Source of the DNA: Neobacillus kokaensis
GTDB taxonomy: Bacteria; Bacillota; Bacilli; Bacillales; Cytobacillaceae
Assembly (NCBI RefSeq): GCF_014656545.1
Contig: NZ_BNDS01000019.1
Span: 30,073 to 94,072, forward strand
DNA: 64,000 nucleotides
Direction of reading: 5' to 3'
A program made the translations under genes and the position numbers. The notes beneath the pieces are model-generated. The model had not been told where the DNA came from and did not search any database. It saw only the letters and a list, made by a program, of their open reading frames with translations. Of this stretch, positions 1 through 8,910 are shown one piece after another (positions within the stretch are counted from its first letter, which is position 1; each line of letters opens with the position of its first letter).

Positions 1-606
1 GTGAATCGGACTTGCAGCTAGACCTTTTTTCAGCACCATTTCTAATTCTTCATCATTATAGGCGAAACCGCCCCCTTCACCACCAAGCGTAAATGCCGGT
101 CTGATGATGACTGGAAACCCGATTTCTTTTACAAATTGAACGCCTTCCTCATAGCTTTGAATGATGGCAGATTCCGGGATAGGTTCGCCAATAGCCAGCA
201 TTAAATTACGGAACCGTTCACGATCTTCACCGTTTTTAATTGACTCAACTGATGTTCCCAGAAGTTCAACATTATATTTCGCTAGAATTTTTTGTTCAAA
301 AAGTTCTACTGTTAAATTTAAGCCGGTTTGCCCGCCTAGAGTACCAATTACACCATCAGGCTTCTCTTTTTGAATAATTTTTTCAATCGTCGCAACATTT
401 AATGGTTCAATATAAACTTTATCGGCGACAGCTTCATCGGTCATAATAGTCGCCGGGTTATTATTCACAAGGACCACTTCGAGGCCTTCTTCCTTCAATG
501 CAATGCATGCCTGAGTACCGGCGTAGTCAAATTCTGCTGCCTGCCCAATAACAATCGGGCCTGATCCAATTACAAGTACTTTTTTTAATCTTTTATTTAA
601 CGGCAT
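1..606 (-). CDS. carB: Carbamoyl-phosphate synthase, large subunit (partial)
   Basis: N-terminal part of the synthetase subunit that makes carbamoyl phosphate from bicarbonate, ATP and ammonia delivered by CarA. About 202 residues are present; the rest lies beyond the left edge. The protein begins [20 protein letters not shown], followed by [13 protein letters not shown] and [11 protein letters not shown], the classic start of the carboxyphosphate domain, and reaches the [15 protein letters not shown]-grasp segment. Its ATG lies inside the end of carA (14-bp overlap), so the two are translationally coupled. Location in the arginine operon suggests the arginine-specific enzyme; by analogy with B. 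subtilis argF should follow, outside the window. Confidence 0.95.
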   Translation of the reverse strand, partial: MPLNKRLKKVLVIGSGPIVIGQAAEFDYAGTQACIALKEEGLEVVLVNNNPATIMTDEAVADKVYIEPLNVATIEKIIQKEKPDGVIGTLGGQTGLNLTVELFEQKILAKYNVELLGTSVESIKNGEDRERFRNLMLAIGEPIPESAIIQSYEEGVQFVKEIGFPVIIRPAFTLGGEGGGFAYNDEELEMVLKKGLAASPIH

Positions 607-1669
607 ATTGCGTCTCTCCCAATGCTGCAATCTGTTTAACGAATCCTGTTAAAATATATTCCGTATCACTTGGTCCCGGATGTGCCTCCGGATGAAATTG
701 AACTGTTTGAACCGGATAGTGTTTATGTTTTAAGCCCTCAATCGAGCGGTCATTTATATTCCGATAGGTAACATCGAATACTTTGCCATCAATACTTTCG
801 TCCATAACAACATAGCTGTGGTTTTGTGCGGTTATTTTTACTTTACCGGTAGTTATTTCTTTAACCGGATGATTGCCGCCTCGGTGCCCGTAAGCGAGCT
901 TTTCGGTTTTCGCACCGTAAGCAAGGGCGATTAACTGATGACCTAGGCAAATTCCCAGCGTCGGATAATACTGGCTGATCTTTTTAATTTCTGGGAACCA
1001 TTTTTGCAGTGCCATTGGGTCTCCAGGTCCGTTACTAAATAGAACACCATCTGGGTTTAAAGACTTAATTTTTTCAAAGGTGGTGTTAAAAGGTACAATC
1101 GTTACCGCACAGTTTTCATTTAAGAGCGCCGTAAGGATGGATTTTTTGTAGCCGAAATCTACTAATACCACATGCGGTCCATTGTTTTGGAAAAATTGAG
1201 GATTTTGTACTGAGACTTTTTCTATCCAAAAAGGAGTTTGATCTTGTGCAGCAAAATCCGTTCCTTTAGTTTTGCTTAAATACCCTTTAACAGTCCCGCG
1301 GCTGCGGATCGTTTTGACAAGAAGCCTCGTATCCACTCCAGCAATGCCGGGTACCCCTGCAGATTTCAGTTTTTCGGAGAATTTTTCAATTGACTGAAAA
1401 TGGCTCGGTGTTTCACATAGGTCGCCAATCACCACTCCTGATAGTGCAGGAGCAATGCTTTCATCATCTACCGCATTGACACCGTAGTTACCGATGATAG
1501 GATAGCAGAACGTAATGATTTGCCCGGCATAGGAAGGGTCCGTGATGATTTCCTGATATCCGGTCATACTTGTATTGAACACCACTTCACCAAGAGAATC
1601 CTTTTCCGCACCAATCAGTACACCTTCAAAAACTTCTCCCGTTTCCAAAGTAAGATATCCTTGTGCCAT
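593..1669 (-). CDS. carA: Carbamoyl-phosphate synthase, small (glutaminase) subunit
   Basis: Glutamine amidotransferase subunit that hydrolyses glutamine and passes ammonia to CarB. The 358-residue length is normal for the family. The N-terminal CPSase small-chain domain (about 1-130) is followed by a class I amidotransferase domain with nucleophile Cys241 in GICLGHQ and His326/Glu328 in FHPEAHPG. It sits between argD (6 bp upstream) and carB (overlapping), in the B. subtilis arginine-cluster order. This placement, rather than any sequence feature, marks it as the arginine-regulated copy. Confidence 0.96.
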   Translation of the reverse strand: MAQGYLTLETGEVFEGVLIGAEKDSLGEVVFNTSMTGYQEIITDPSYAGQIITFCYPIIGNYGVNAVDDESIAPALSGVVIGDLCETPSHFQSIEKFSEKLKSAGVPGIAGVDTRLLVKTIRSRGTVKGYLSKTKGTDFAAQDQTPFWIEKVSVQNPQFFQNNGPHVVLVDFGYKKSILTALLNENCAVTIVPFNTTFEKIKSLNPDGVLFSNGPGDPMALQKWFPEIKKISQYYPTLGICLGHQLIALAYGAKTEKLAYGHRGGNHPVKEITTGKVKITAQNHSYVVMDESIDGKVFDVTYRNINDRSIEGLKHKHYPVQTVQFHPEAHPGPSDTEYILTGFVKQIAALGETQYAVK

Positions 1670-1675
1670 TCGTTC

Positions 1676-2875
1676 TCACTCGCCTTTCTCCATACTTTGG
1701 AATGTTTGTTCCAATTTATCGATTAACTCATTAATTTCCTCTTTCGTTACCGTTAATGGCGGTAAAATACGAATGACATTTGGTCCGGCAGTTAAAATAA
1801 GCAGGTGATTAGCGATTGCTTTTTGAACAACTTCGATTGCGTTCATTTCTACAACCATACCTTTTAATAATCCTTTACCGCGAATGTCTTTGATAATCGG
1901 AAATTTATCTTTCAAACTTTTTAGCTGTAAATCTAAATAAGCTGCCATTTCCTTTGCGTTTTCTAACACACCGCTCTCAACCAGATGTGTAACAGTTGCC
2001 GAACCAGCAGCGGTTGCCAGCGGATTACCGCCAAATGTGCTTCCATGACTCCCTGGTTCAAAGCCTTTCGCAGCTTCCTCTTTGGCTATTATAGCGCCAA
2101 TTGGGAATCCAGAGCCAAGTCCTTTCGCAAGGCTAATTACATCTGGTTCAATTCCAAATTGTTGATAGGCAAATAATGTTCCCGTTCTGCCCATCCCTGT
2201 TTGGATCTCATCAACCATTAAAAGTATGTCGTTTTCTTTACAAATCTGAGCTAGTTTTTGCACCCACTCTTGATTTGCAGGAATCACTCCACCCTCACCT
2301 TGAACAAGTTCTAAAAGAACGGCCGCAGGTTTCTTTGTATTTAGGACCTCAAGGGATTCGAAATCATTATAGGGTAAATAACTAAACCCAGGCATTAACG
2401 GAAAGAATCCATTTTGGATTTTTTCCTGAGCGGTTGCCGTCAGTGTGGCTAATGTTCTGCCATGAAAGGATTGCTGAAAGGTTACGACTTCAGAAGATGC
2501 CTTTCCTTTTACTTTGTTGGCATATCTTCTCGCAAGTTTAATAGCGGCTTCATTTGCTTCAGCACCAGAGTTGCAAAAGAATACCTGATCCCCGCAGCTA
2601 TTTGCTGTAAGTAATCCCGCTAATTTCTCTTGGTTCGGAATATGATAAAGGTTTGTACAGTGCCAAAGGTTTTGCAGCTGTTCTTCCAGTTTTTCCTTCA
2701 CAACATCAGGAACATGCCCTAGGTTACAGGTTGCAATTCCTGAAGTGAAATCTAAATATTGTTTCCCTTGATCGTCCCAAACATAACTTCCTTTTCCCTT
2801 TACAAGCGTGACTGGGAAACGGCTATATGTAGCCATAATTGGCGATATTTCAGAGACTGTAGTATTGTTTACCAT
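1676..2875 (-). CDS. argD: Acetylornithine aminotransferase
   Basis: PLP-dependent class III aminotransferase converting N-acetylglutamate semialdehyde to N-acetylornithine. Visible marks are SGAEANEAA (about 104-112), the VDEIQTGMGRTG segment, and the PLP lysine in SLAKGLGSGFPIGA (about residue 252). The ATG at 2875 is chosen over a GTG one codon upstream: it overlaps the argB stop as TGATG and has a GAGGGG ribosome site eight bases away. About 399 residues, normal for ArgD. Fourth gene of the operon. Confidence 0.95.
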   Translation of the reverse strand: MVNNTTVSEISPIMATYSRFPVTLVKGKGSYVWDDQGKQYLDFTSGIATCNLGHVPDVVKEKLEEQLQNLWHCTNLYHIPNQEKLAGLLTANSCGDQVFFCNSGAEANEAAIKLARRYANKVKGKASSEVVTFQQSFHGRTLATLTATAQEKIQNGFFPLMPGFSYLPYNDFESLEVLNTKKPAAVLLELVQGEGGVIPANQEWVQKLAQICKENDILLMVDEIQTGMGRTGTLFAYQQFGIEPDVISLAKGLGSGFPIGAIIAKEEAAKGFEPGSHGSTFGGNPLATAAGSATVTHLVESGVLENAKEMAAYLDLQLKSLKDKFPIIKDIRGKGLLKGMVVEMNAIEVVQKAIANHLLILTAGPNVIRILPPLTVTKEEINELIDKLEQTFQSMEKGE

Positions 2876-3672
2876 CACGCAATCCCCTCTTCTAACACAA
2901 TTTTTGTGCCAATTTCTTTACCGTTCGTATAATCTAACAAGCTATTTTTCTCGAAACCGTTAATGATTGCCACTTCACTTATATTATGAACAAGCCCATC
3001 AATAGCTGCCTTTACTTTTGGAATCATACCGCCGTAAATTGTATGATTTTCAATCATTTCTTCAATAATTGATTTTGATACCTTATCAATCTTCTTTTTC
3101 ACACCGTCTTTTTCAACTAAAATCCCCGGAATATCGCTGATGAAGCAAAGATTCGCTCCCAATGCTTTGGCAACCGCTGAAGCGGCAATATCACCGTTTA
3201 TGTTATAGCGCTGCCCGCTGGCATCAATACCGATTGGAGAAATAACCGGTATGTATCCTTGCCCGATAACCCCTTCGATTACTTTCACGTTTACACCGAC
3301 AACGTCACCGACAAATCCCAGCTGTTTGGAGTTTTCTGTCGGAACTGCCTGCAGCAGGCTGCCATCTACTCCGCTGACACCAATGGCATTTCCGCCAACT
3401 TCGATAATATTTCGAACTACCTGCTTATTGACCATTCCGCTTAATACCATTTCAACAATATCTAAAACATCTTGATTCGTTACTCTAAGTCCGTTCACAA
3501 AGCTGGTTTCAACATTCAAGCTTTTTAATAATTGATTGATTAATGGACCGCCGCCATGTACAATGATCGGCGTCCATTCTCCCGATTGATGTAGTGAAAT
3601 GACATCTTGATAAAATGATCTTGGCAGATTCTCCAATACACTTCCACCGCATTTAATCACTAAATATTTCAT
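2875..3672 (-). CDS. argB: Acetylglutamate kinase
   Basis: Phosphorylates N-acetylglutamate, the second step of arginine synthesis. The amino acid kinase fold is shown by the N-terminal KCGGSVLENL, the glycine loop IIVHGGGPLINQLL (about 37-50), the substrate loop NGLRVT, and the C-terminal GGMIPKVKAA. 265 residues, typical for Bacillus ArgB. It follows argJ by 14 bp and its TGA overlaps the argD ATG. Confidence 0.96.
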   Translation of the reverse strand: MKYLVIKCGGSVLENLPRSFYQDVISLHQSGEWTPIIVHGGGPLINQLLKSLNVETSFVNGLRVTNQDVLDIVEMVLSGMVNKQVVRNIIEVGGNAIGVSGVDGSLLQAVPTENSKQLGFVGDVVGVNVKVIEGVIGQGYIPVISPIGIDASGQRYNINGDIAASAVAKALGANLCFISDIPGILVEKDGVKKKIDKVSKSIIEEMIENHTIYGGMIPKVKAAIDGLVHNISEVAIINGFEKNSLLDYTNGKEIGTKIVLEEGIA

Positions 3673-3686
3673 TGAATGTCCCCCTC

Positions 3687-4916
3687 TTACGTGCGGTAGG
3701 ATGCATTAATTTTCACATAATCATAGGTTAAATCGCATCCCCAGGCGGTGGCACTGTATTCACCTTGATTTAATTCAACATGAATTTGAACATTTTCTTG
3801 TTCTAGGTATTTTTTTGCTTCTTCTTCATCAAATGGGATTGGTAAACCATTTTCAAAAACCGGAATAGAGCCTAGTGAAACCTTAATCGCGTTCGGCTCA
3901 ATCGGCACCCCGCTGTAGCCAATAGCTGTTACGATACGGCCCCAGTTTGCATCCGTTCCATAGATAGCAGTTTTTACAAGATTAGAAGAAATGATGGATT
4001 TGCCTACAGCTCGTGCCGCATTCTGACTAAAGCCTCCATCCACTTTCACTTCTATCAGCTTAGTCGCCCCTTCACCATCGCGGGCAATCTTTTTTGCCAG
4101 TGACTCACAAACGATTTTCAAGCCTGTTTTAAAAACTTCCCAATCAGGATGGTCTTTTGTCAGCTGCTCATTGTCTGCCATGCCGTTTGCCATAACAACG
4201 ACCATGTCATTTGTACTTGTATCACCATCTACCGTTATCATATTAAAGGTTTGGTTTGTGATATCCTTTAGGGCATTTGATAAATCTTCATGTGCAATGT
4301 TTGCATCTGTTGTCACAAATCCAAGCATTGTCGCCATGTTTGGGTGAATCATGCCAGATCCTTTAGCAGCACCGCCAATGCTGACAGTTTTTCCGTCAAT
4401 ATTCAATTGAACACCAATCTGTTTCACCACGATATCCGTTGTTAGAATGGCTTGAAGAAAGTTATTAACACCTTCATGCTCTTTATTTAAAATCTGTTTA
4501 ATGCCCGTATTAACTTTTTCCATTGGCAGTAATTCACCAATCACACCTGTTGAGGTAACCGCTACCAAGTGATTTTGAATCCCGAGTTCACCGGCAAAAT
4601 TGTTTTGAATTTCATAGGCATCCTTTAGCCCTTGCTCTCCTGTGCACGCATTGGCATTAGCGGAATTGACAATCATCGCCTGAATTTTATTTTCTTTCGC
4701 AATACTTTCTTGTGTAACCACAAGCGGTGCTGCTTGAAATACATTCGTTGTATACACTCCAGCAGCCGTCGCGGGAACTTCAGATACAATATAACCTAAA
4801 TCATTGCGTTTTCTTTTTAAGCCGCAGTGTAAGCCGCCTGCTTTAAACCCTTTAGGTAATGTGACACTTTCCTCTGCTAAAATAACAATCTCTTTACTTG
4901 TAGTTGCCTGTGCCAA
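3687..4916 (-). CDS. argJ: Bifunctional glutamate N-acetyltransferase / ornithine acetyltransferase
   Basis: Transfers acetyl from acetylornithine to glutamate (cyclic pathway) and, in the bifunctional forms typical of Bacillus, can also use acetyl-CoA. The protein self-cleaves before a Thr nucleophile; the site is visible as HPNMATMLGF with cleavage expected between Ala195 and Thr196. The GGAAKGSGMIHP segment just before it is the family signature. 409 residues, normal. The start is TTG at 4916, with AAAGGGGG eight bases upstream. No separate argA or argE is visible here, which fits the cyclic route. Confidence 0.95.
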   Translation of the reverse strand: MAQATTSKEIVILAEESVTLPKGFKAGGLHCGLKRKRNDLGYIVSEVPATAAGVYTTNVFQAAPLVVTQESIAKENKIQAMIVNSANANACTGEQGLKDAYEIQNNFAGELGIQNHLVAVTSTGVIGELLPMEKVNTGIKQILNKEHEGVNNFLQAILTTDIVVKQIGVQLNIDGKTVSIGGAAKGSGMIHPNMATMLGFVTTDANIAHEDLSNALKDITNQTFNMITVDGDTSTNDMVVVMANGMADNEQLTKDHPDWEVFKTGLKIVCESLAKKIARDGEGATKLIEVKVDGGFSQNAARAVGKSIISSNLVKTAIYGTDANWGRIVTAIGYSGVPIEPNAIKVSLGSIPVFENGLPIPFDEEEAKKYLEQENVQIHVELNQGEYSATAWGCDLTYDYVKINASYRT

Positions 4917-4953
4917 TTCTAATTCCCCCTTTATCTTCCTTTGTTTACATTAT

Positions 4954-5991
4954 TTATGGATACATTGGTAATTGGTTTAGACCGCTTCGTTCATCCCAAC
5001 CAAATATGATATTCGCATTTTGTATTGCCTGCCCGGCAGCTCCTTTGACTAAGTTGTCGATGACAGAGATGATTGTCAGCCGGTTCGTCCTTTGGTCCAC
5101 ATGAAGACCTATGTCGCAATAGTTGCTTCCAAGGACTTCTTTTGTAGCCGGAACCGTTCCTTCTGGCCTGATTCTAACAAATGGTTTATTTTTATAAAAT
5201 TCATTGTATAATTCTACAACTTCCTTAGTTGAAATCGTTTCAGTTAACTTAAGATACGTACTGCACATAATTCCTCTGGTCATTGGAACCAGGTGGGTTG
5301 TGAAGGTAACTGCGATTTGGCTGCCGCTCTCATCAGAGAGGACCTGTTCGATTTCTGGAATATGCTGGTGTGCCCCAAGTTTATAAGCTTTCAAGTTTTC
5401 ATTGATTTCGGCATAATGAGCGGTTAAGGAAAGTCCTCTTCCAGCGCCGGATACTCCAGATTTTGCATCAATGATGATAGATTCTTGATCTGCGATATTG
5501 CCATTTAAGATTGGCAGGAGTCCAAGAGTTGCTGCTGTTGGATAACAGCCTGGATTAGCAATTAGAGTAGCATTTTTAATGTGTTCTGGATAAATTTCGC
5601 TTAATCCATATACCGCTTGATTAATATATTTATTATCGGCTGGAGTCCTTTTGTACCATGTTTCGTACTGTTCTGTGGACCTTAGCCTAAAATCACCTGA
5701 TAGGTCAATGCATTTAATTCCTGTCTCCATTAGCTGTGGAACAAGATTGCTGCTCACACCTGATGGAGTTGCTAAGAATACAACTTCATTATTTGCCGCT
5801 ATATTGTCCACATCAAATTTTTCCAATGGATGCTCCATTATTTCTGACAAATGCGGATAGCTGTCGCTGAAGTTGTTTCCTGCTTGAGAGTTCGATACAA
5901 CCGATCCAACCTCTAAATATGGATGCTGATTAATCAGCCTAATTAACTCAATCGCCCCATACCCTGTACCACCGATAATTGCAGCTTTCAA
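4954..5991 (-). CDS. argC: N-acetyl-gamma-glutamyl-phosphate reductase
   Basis: NADPH-dependent reduction of N-acetylglutamyl phosphate to the semialdehyde. The N-terminal Rossmann motif is AAIIGGTGYGAIEL; the catalytic Cys is in ANPGCYPTAA (about residue 149). The reading frame is open to a GTG at 6000, but the only Shine-Dalgarno (TAGGAG) abuts that GTG. It is eight bases from the TTG at 5991, which also gives the usual MKAAIIGG start, so TTG is preferred. First gene of the arginine operon, directly behind the ARG-box promoter. Confidence 0.95.
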   Translation of the reverse strand: MKAAIIGGTGYGAIELIRLINQHPYLEVGSVVSNSQAGNNFSDSYPHLSEIMEHPLEKFDVDNIAANNEVVFLATPSGVSSNLVPQLMETGIKCIDLSGDFRLRSTEQYETWYKRTPADNKYINQAVYGLSEIYPEHIKNATLIANPGCYPTAATLGLLPILNGNIADQESIIIDAKSGVSGAGRGLSLTAHYAEINENLKAYKLGAHQHIPEIEQVLSDESGSQIAVTFTTHLVPMTRGIMCSTYLKLTETISTKEVVELYNEFYKNKPFVRIRPEGTVPATKEVLGSNYCDIGLHVDQRTNRLTIISVIDNLVKGAAGQAIQNANIIFGWDERSGLNQLPMYP

Positions 5992-6018
5992 TTTTTTCAC
6001 TCCTACGCATTGCTTAAT

Positions 6019-6056
6019 AATGAATTATTATACATGCATGTATATAATTATTCAAC
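6019..6056 (-). promoter_or_regulatory. argC promoter overlapped by two ARG boxes (ArgR/AhrC operator)
   Basis: On the minus strand a -35 TTGAAT (6055-6050) and a -10 TATAAT (6032-6027) are separated by 17 bp. On the plus strand TGAATTATTATACA (6021-6034) matches the ARG box core TGAAT-4-ATTCA with one mismatch; TATATAATTATTCA (6041-6054) has two. As 18-bp boxes they are 2 bp apart, the usual tandem spacing. They cover both promoter elements, so arginine-dependent repression by an AhrC/ArgR hexamer is expected. A third, weaker half-match, TGAATAAAAATAAA, is on the minus strand near 6083-6096. Confidence 0.8.
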
Positions 6057-6141
6057 GGATATTTATAAATATTTATAAAATTTTATTTTTATTCACACCA
6101 ATAGAATTGCATTTCTATTGGTACCGTTTTCATTTTTGGTA

Positions 6142-6189
6142 AAAAAAGACTGCACAAAAAAAAGTTGTCCTTTTTTGTGCAGTCTTTTT
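6142..6189. terminator. Rho-independent terminator, downstream of aroD
   Basis: A long inverted repeat (AAAAGACTGCACAAAAAA and its complement, 9-base loop) is flanked by A-runs and T-runs on either side, so it can stop transcription in both directions. It separates the end of the aroKD operon from the arginine promoter. Confidence 0.9.
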
Positions 6190-6213
6190 ATATTTTTATA
6201 TATTTACTAATAA

Positions 6214-6972
6214 TTAGTACGTTAAAAGATTTAATGTTTTTCTTAGTTCCGACACAGCAATTTGTCCTGGAGCCGATTCTTTTCCAGCAGAACCAAATGT
6301 TAGTGCGGAACCAAATGTTCCACCGGCCAGGCGGCTGATCACGCCTATGCTTCCCATGGAAATAGTAATTATCGGTCTATCTGCATATTGGGTATACATT
6401 GTATTGGTTGCATGCAACAAAGTCAGTACATCTTCTTGGCAAGTCGGCATGACGGCAATTTTCGGAAGATTCCCGCCTAATTCCTGAGCTCTTCTTAAAC
6501 GTGCCACAATTTCCTCTTTTGGAGGGGTTTTCTCAAAATCATGATTAGAAATAATGACAAATACATTATTTAAGTGGGCTGATTGGATTAATGATTTTAC
6601 AAGAGATTCTTCATTAAATAATTCAACATCAATGATGTCAGCATGGCCGGTTTCAATAATTGCTTTATTCAATTCCATATAATATCCCGGACTGATTTCC
6701 TTTTCGCCGCCTTCTTTTGCACTTCTGAAGGTAAATATTATCGGTGTGTCGGAAAGAATCGCTCGGATTTGCTTTAATGCGTCTTTCACCTTTTGTATAT
6801 CATCAACCTGTTGAAAAAAGTCTGCCCGCCACTCCACAATATCCAAATCAATTGTTTTTAACCTTTTTGCTTCATCTAATAATTCCGTTAATGTTTTTCC
6901 AACCATTGGTACACAAATTTTCGGGGCTCCTTCACCGATGGTGATGCCGCGGACTTTAATGGTTTTCTTCAT
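6214..6972 (-). CDS. aroD: Type I 3-dehydroquinate dehydratase
   Basis: Third step of the shikimate pathway: removes water from 3-dehydroquinate through a Schiff base. The Schiff-base lysine is Lys171 (LPKIAVMP) and the general base is His144 (ISNHDF), matching the Salmonella H143/K170 pair. The substrate-binding EWRADF and FTFRSAKEGG motifs are present. 252 residues, standard. The ATG lies five bases after the aroK stop, so the two are an operon. A terminator follows. Confidence 0.95.
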   Translation of the reverse strand: MKKTIKVRGITIGEGAPKICVPMVGKTLTELLDEAKRLKTIDLDIVEWRADFFQQVDDIQKVKDALKQIRAILSDTPIIFTFRSAKEGGEKEISPGYYMELNKAIIETGHADIIDVELFNEESLVKSLIQSAHLNNVFVIISNHDFEKTPPKEEIVARLRRAQELGGNLPKIAVMPTCQEDVLTLLHATNTMYTQYADRPIITISMGSIGVISRLAGGTFGSALTFGSAGKESAPGQIAVSELRKTLNLLTY

Positions 6973-6977
6973 AATAT

Positions 6978-7490
6978 CTATTCCACCTTTAGGAGAATTT
7001 CATTTACGACTTCTTCTGGATTCTTGTGATCAACTTCAATTTGTAAATGATGATCAGAATAGATCGCTTTCCTCTTATTAAAAAGCCCTTCCATTTCTTC
7101 GATTGTTTTTCCTTGCAGTACTGGTCTGCTGTCGATGATAAGACTGAGCCTGTCCTTCCAGTTTTCGAATGAAATATTTAAATAAATGACTGTGCAGTTT
7201 GTCAGGCATTCATTTTTGATATCATTCTGCAAGAATGCGCCCCCGCCGACGGAAATGATTTTACTTTCCTGTTTAGTAATTCTTGTAATTAACTCTTTTT
7301 CTTTATCTCTAAATACCTTTTCACCAAATTTCTGAAAAATTTCCGGAATCGGTATATTGAATTCTTTTTCTATTTCTTCATCTATATCGATAAATTCACG
7401 ATTAAGTTTTTCTGAAAGCCGCTTGGAGACCGTCGTCTTACCAACCCCCATAAAGCCTATTAATACAATACTTTTGTTTTTATTACTCAC
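6978..7490 (-). CDS. aroK: Shikimate kinase
   Basis: Phosphorylates shikimate using ATP. The Walker A motif is GFMGVGKTTVSK (about 12-23), with DIDEEIE, FRDKEKEL and VGGGAF shikimate-binding segments; 170 residues, typical. The start is GTG at 7490, with AGGAGG eight bases upstream. The first gene of a two-gene aromatic operon; a good sigma-A promoter lies about 40 bp upstream. Confidence 0.94.
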   Translation of the reverse strand: MSNKNKSIVLIGFMGVGKTTVSKRLSEKLNREFIDIDEEIEKEFNIPIPEIFQKFGEKVFRDKEKELITRITKQESKIISVGGGAFLQNDIKNECLTNCTVIYLNISFENWKDRLSLIIDSRPVLQGKTIEEMEGLFNKRKAIYSDHHLQIEVDHKNPEEVVNEILLKVE

Positions 7491-7527
7491 TTAAATTCCT
7501 CCTGCTTCAAAGAACAATCTTTAGGTA

Positions 7528-7556
7528 ATTATAAATCTTCTGATTATATATGACAA
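7528..7556 (-). promoter_or_regulatory. Sigma-A promoter of aroK-aroD
   Basis: Minus-strand -35 TTGTCA (7556-7551), 17-bp spacer, -10 TATAAT (7533-7528). No obvious operator around it. Confidence 0.7.
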
Positions 7557-7564
7557 AACCTATT

Positions 7565-7930
7565 TTGAGCGATTGCACTCCTTTTTTATTGCCTAGTGTA
7601 ACTTTACCTTTTATACGCGACCGAGCAACTCCTTTTTTTAGAGACACGGTCGCCTAAAACCTTTATACGCTACCATGACACTCTTTTTTGCTTGCTCTCG
7701 GTCGGCTATACCCCTTATACGCTACCCTTACACTCTTTTTTGCTTGCTCTCGGTAGCCTATAACCCTTATAAGCTACTCACCTACTCTTTTTTCATCGCT
7801 TTCGGTCGCCTATACCCCTTATAAGCTACCCTAACACTCTTTTTTGCTTGCTCTCGAGCGCCTATAACCTTTATACGCTATCGTGCGACCCATTTTTTTC
7901 ACTCTCTCGGTCGTTTATAACTCCTTATAC
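7565..7930. repeat. Tandem repeat array with 52-bp period (family A)
   Basis: Units beginning GCTACC or GCGACC start at 7617, 7669, 7721, 7773, 7825 and 7877: exactly 52 bp apart. A 48-bp degenerate unit precedes them and a 54-bp one ends the array. Each unit has a T6 tract about 15 bases in and a GCTCTCGGTCGCC segment in its second half. At unit junctions GGTAGC or GGTCGC pairs with the next GCTACC around TATA/TTATA arms, giving a hairpin at every boundary. There is no coding potential and no unique spacers, so it is not CRISPR. The same family recurs at 63849-64000. Confidence 0.9.
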
Positions 7931-7963
7931 ACACAAGATACCCCTCTCCATATCAGCATCACA

Positions 7964-7992
7964 TAAAAAAGACCCCGTTATGGAGTCTTTTC
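7964..7992 (-). terminator. Terminator of the oligopeptide transporter operon
   Basis: A short hairpin (AAAAGACCCC and GGAGTCTTTT, loop GTTAT, one mismatch) with a T-run on the minus strand, just past the permease stop at 7995. Confidence 0.75.
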
Positions 7993-7994
7993 AT

Positions 7995-8897
7995 CTAGTT
8001 TTTCATTTTCGGATCGAGCACGTCACGCAATCCGTCCCCCATCAGGTTAAATCCAAGCACTGTCAGCATGATGGCCATACCTGGGAAAAATAATGTCCAT
8101 GGGGCGTTAGTTATATAGTTCTTGGAATCGGCCAGCATTTTCCCCCACTCTGGTGTCGGCGGCTGGGCGCCCAAACCGAGGAAGCCTAAGGCTGCTGCCT
8201 CAATAATTGCAGTGGCAATAGCAAGTGTTGCCTGAACTATTACCGGAGAAATACTGTTCGGTAAAATATGGCGAAAGAGAATCCGAGAATCCTTCATCCC
8301 AATCGCACGCGCTGACATAATGTACTCTTCCTGCTTAACACTTAACACTTTTGAGCGGACAAGCCGGCCAAAGTTTGGCACATTGATAACAGCAATCGCG
8401 ATTAAAGCGTTTTGCAGTGACGGACCAAGAATCGCGACAACGGCAATCGCCAATAGAATGCTAGGGAAAGCCAGCATAATATCGAACATTCGCGAAATAA
8501 TCGTATCCACCCAGCGGCCGTAGTATCCTGCCACAATTCCTAGGAACGTGCCAACTACTACAGAGCCTAAAACTGAGAAAAACCCTACCCACAAAGAAAT
8601 TCTTGCTCCATACAGCACCCGGGAAAAAATATCGCGTCCGAAGTCGTCCGTACCAAACCAATGCTTGCTTGAAGGGGCCTGCATCCGCTCGGACATGACT
8701 TGTTCTTTAAAGCCGTATGGAGCGATCCACGGGGCAATGATGGCGATAATGATAAAAAAGATAACAATTGCTAGACCGATGACGGCTAAACGATTTTTAT
8801 AAAAGGACCGCCATGCCTCCTTCCACGGAGGTATAAACTTTTCTTCAGCTGGTATCGTCGTCTGTATATCAGCTGTATTTTTTGCAAGTTCTGCCAC
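7995..8897 (-). CDS. Peptide ABC transporter permease, DppC/OppC family
   Basis: Inner-membrane permease subunit of an oligopeptide/dipeptide importer. An N-terminal OppC_N segment and first membrane helix (about 28-50) are followed by a long external loop and five more helices. The cytoplasmic EAA-type loop reads AAALGFLGLGAQPPTPEWG (about 234-252), which contacts the ATPases. 300 residues, normal. GTG start, AAGGGGGG seven bases upstream. Last gene of the five-gene operon (D, F, A, B, C in transcription order). Confidence 0.93.
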   Translation of the reverse strand: MAELAKNTADIQTTIPAEEKFIPPWKEAWRSFYKNRLAVIGLAIVIFFIIIAIIAPWIAPYGFKEQVMSERMQAPSSKHWFGTDDFGRDIFSRVLYGARISLWVGFFSVLGSVVVGTFLGIVAGYYGRWVDTIISRMFDIMLAFPSILLAIAVVAILGPSLQNALIAIAVINVPNFGRLVRSKVLSVKQEEYIMSARAIGMKDSRILFRHILPNSISPVIVQATLAIATAIIEAAALGFLGLGAQPPTPEWGKMLADSKNYITNAPWTLFFPGMAIMLTVLGFNLMGDGLRDVLDPKMKN

Positions 8898-8910
8898 TAA
8901 CGGTCCCCCC

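Noticed and set aside
7565..7930. Coding repeat (collagen-like or leucine-rich)
   Set aside because: 52 is not a multiple of three, so the frame shifts every unit; stops occur in all frames.
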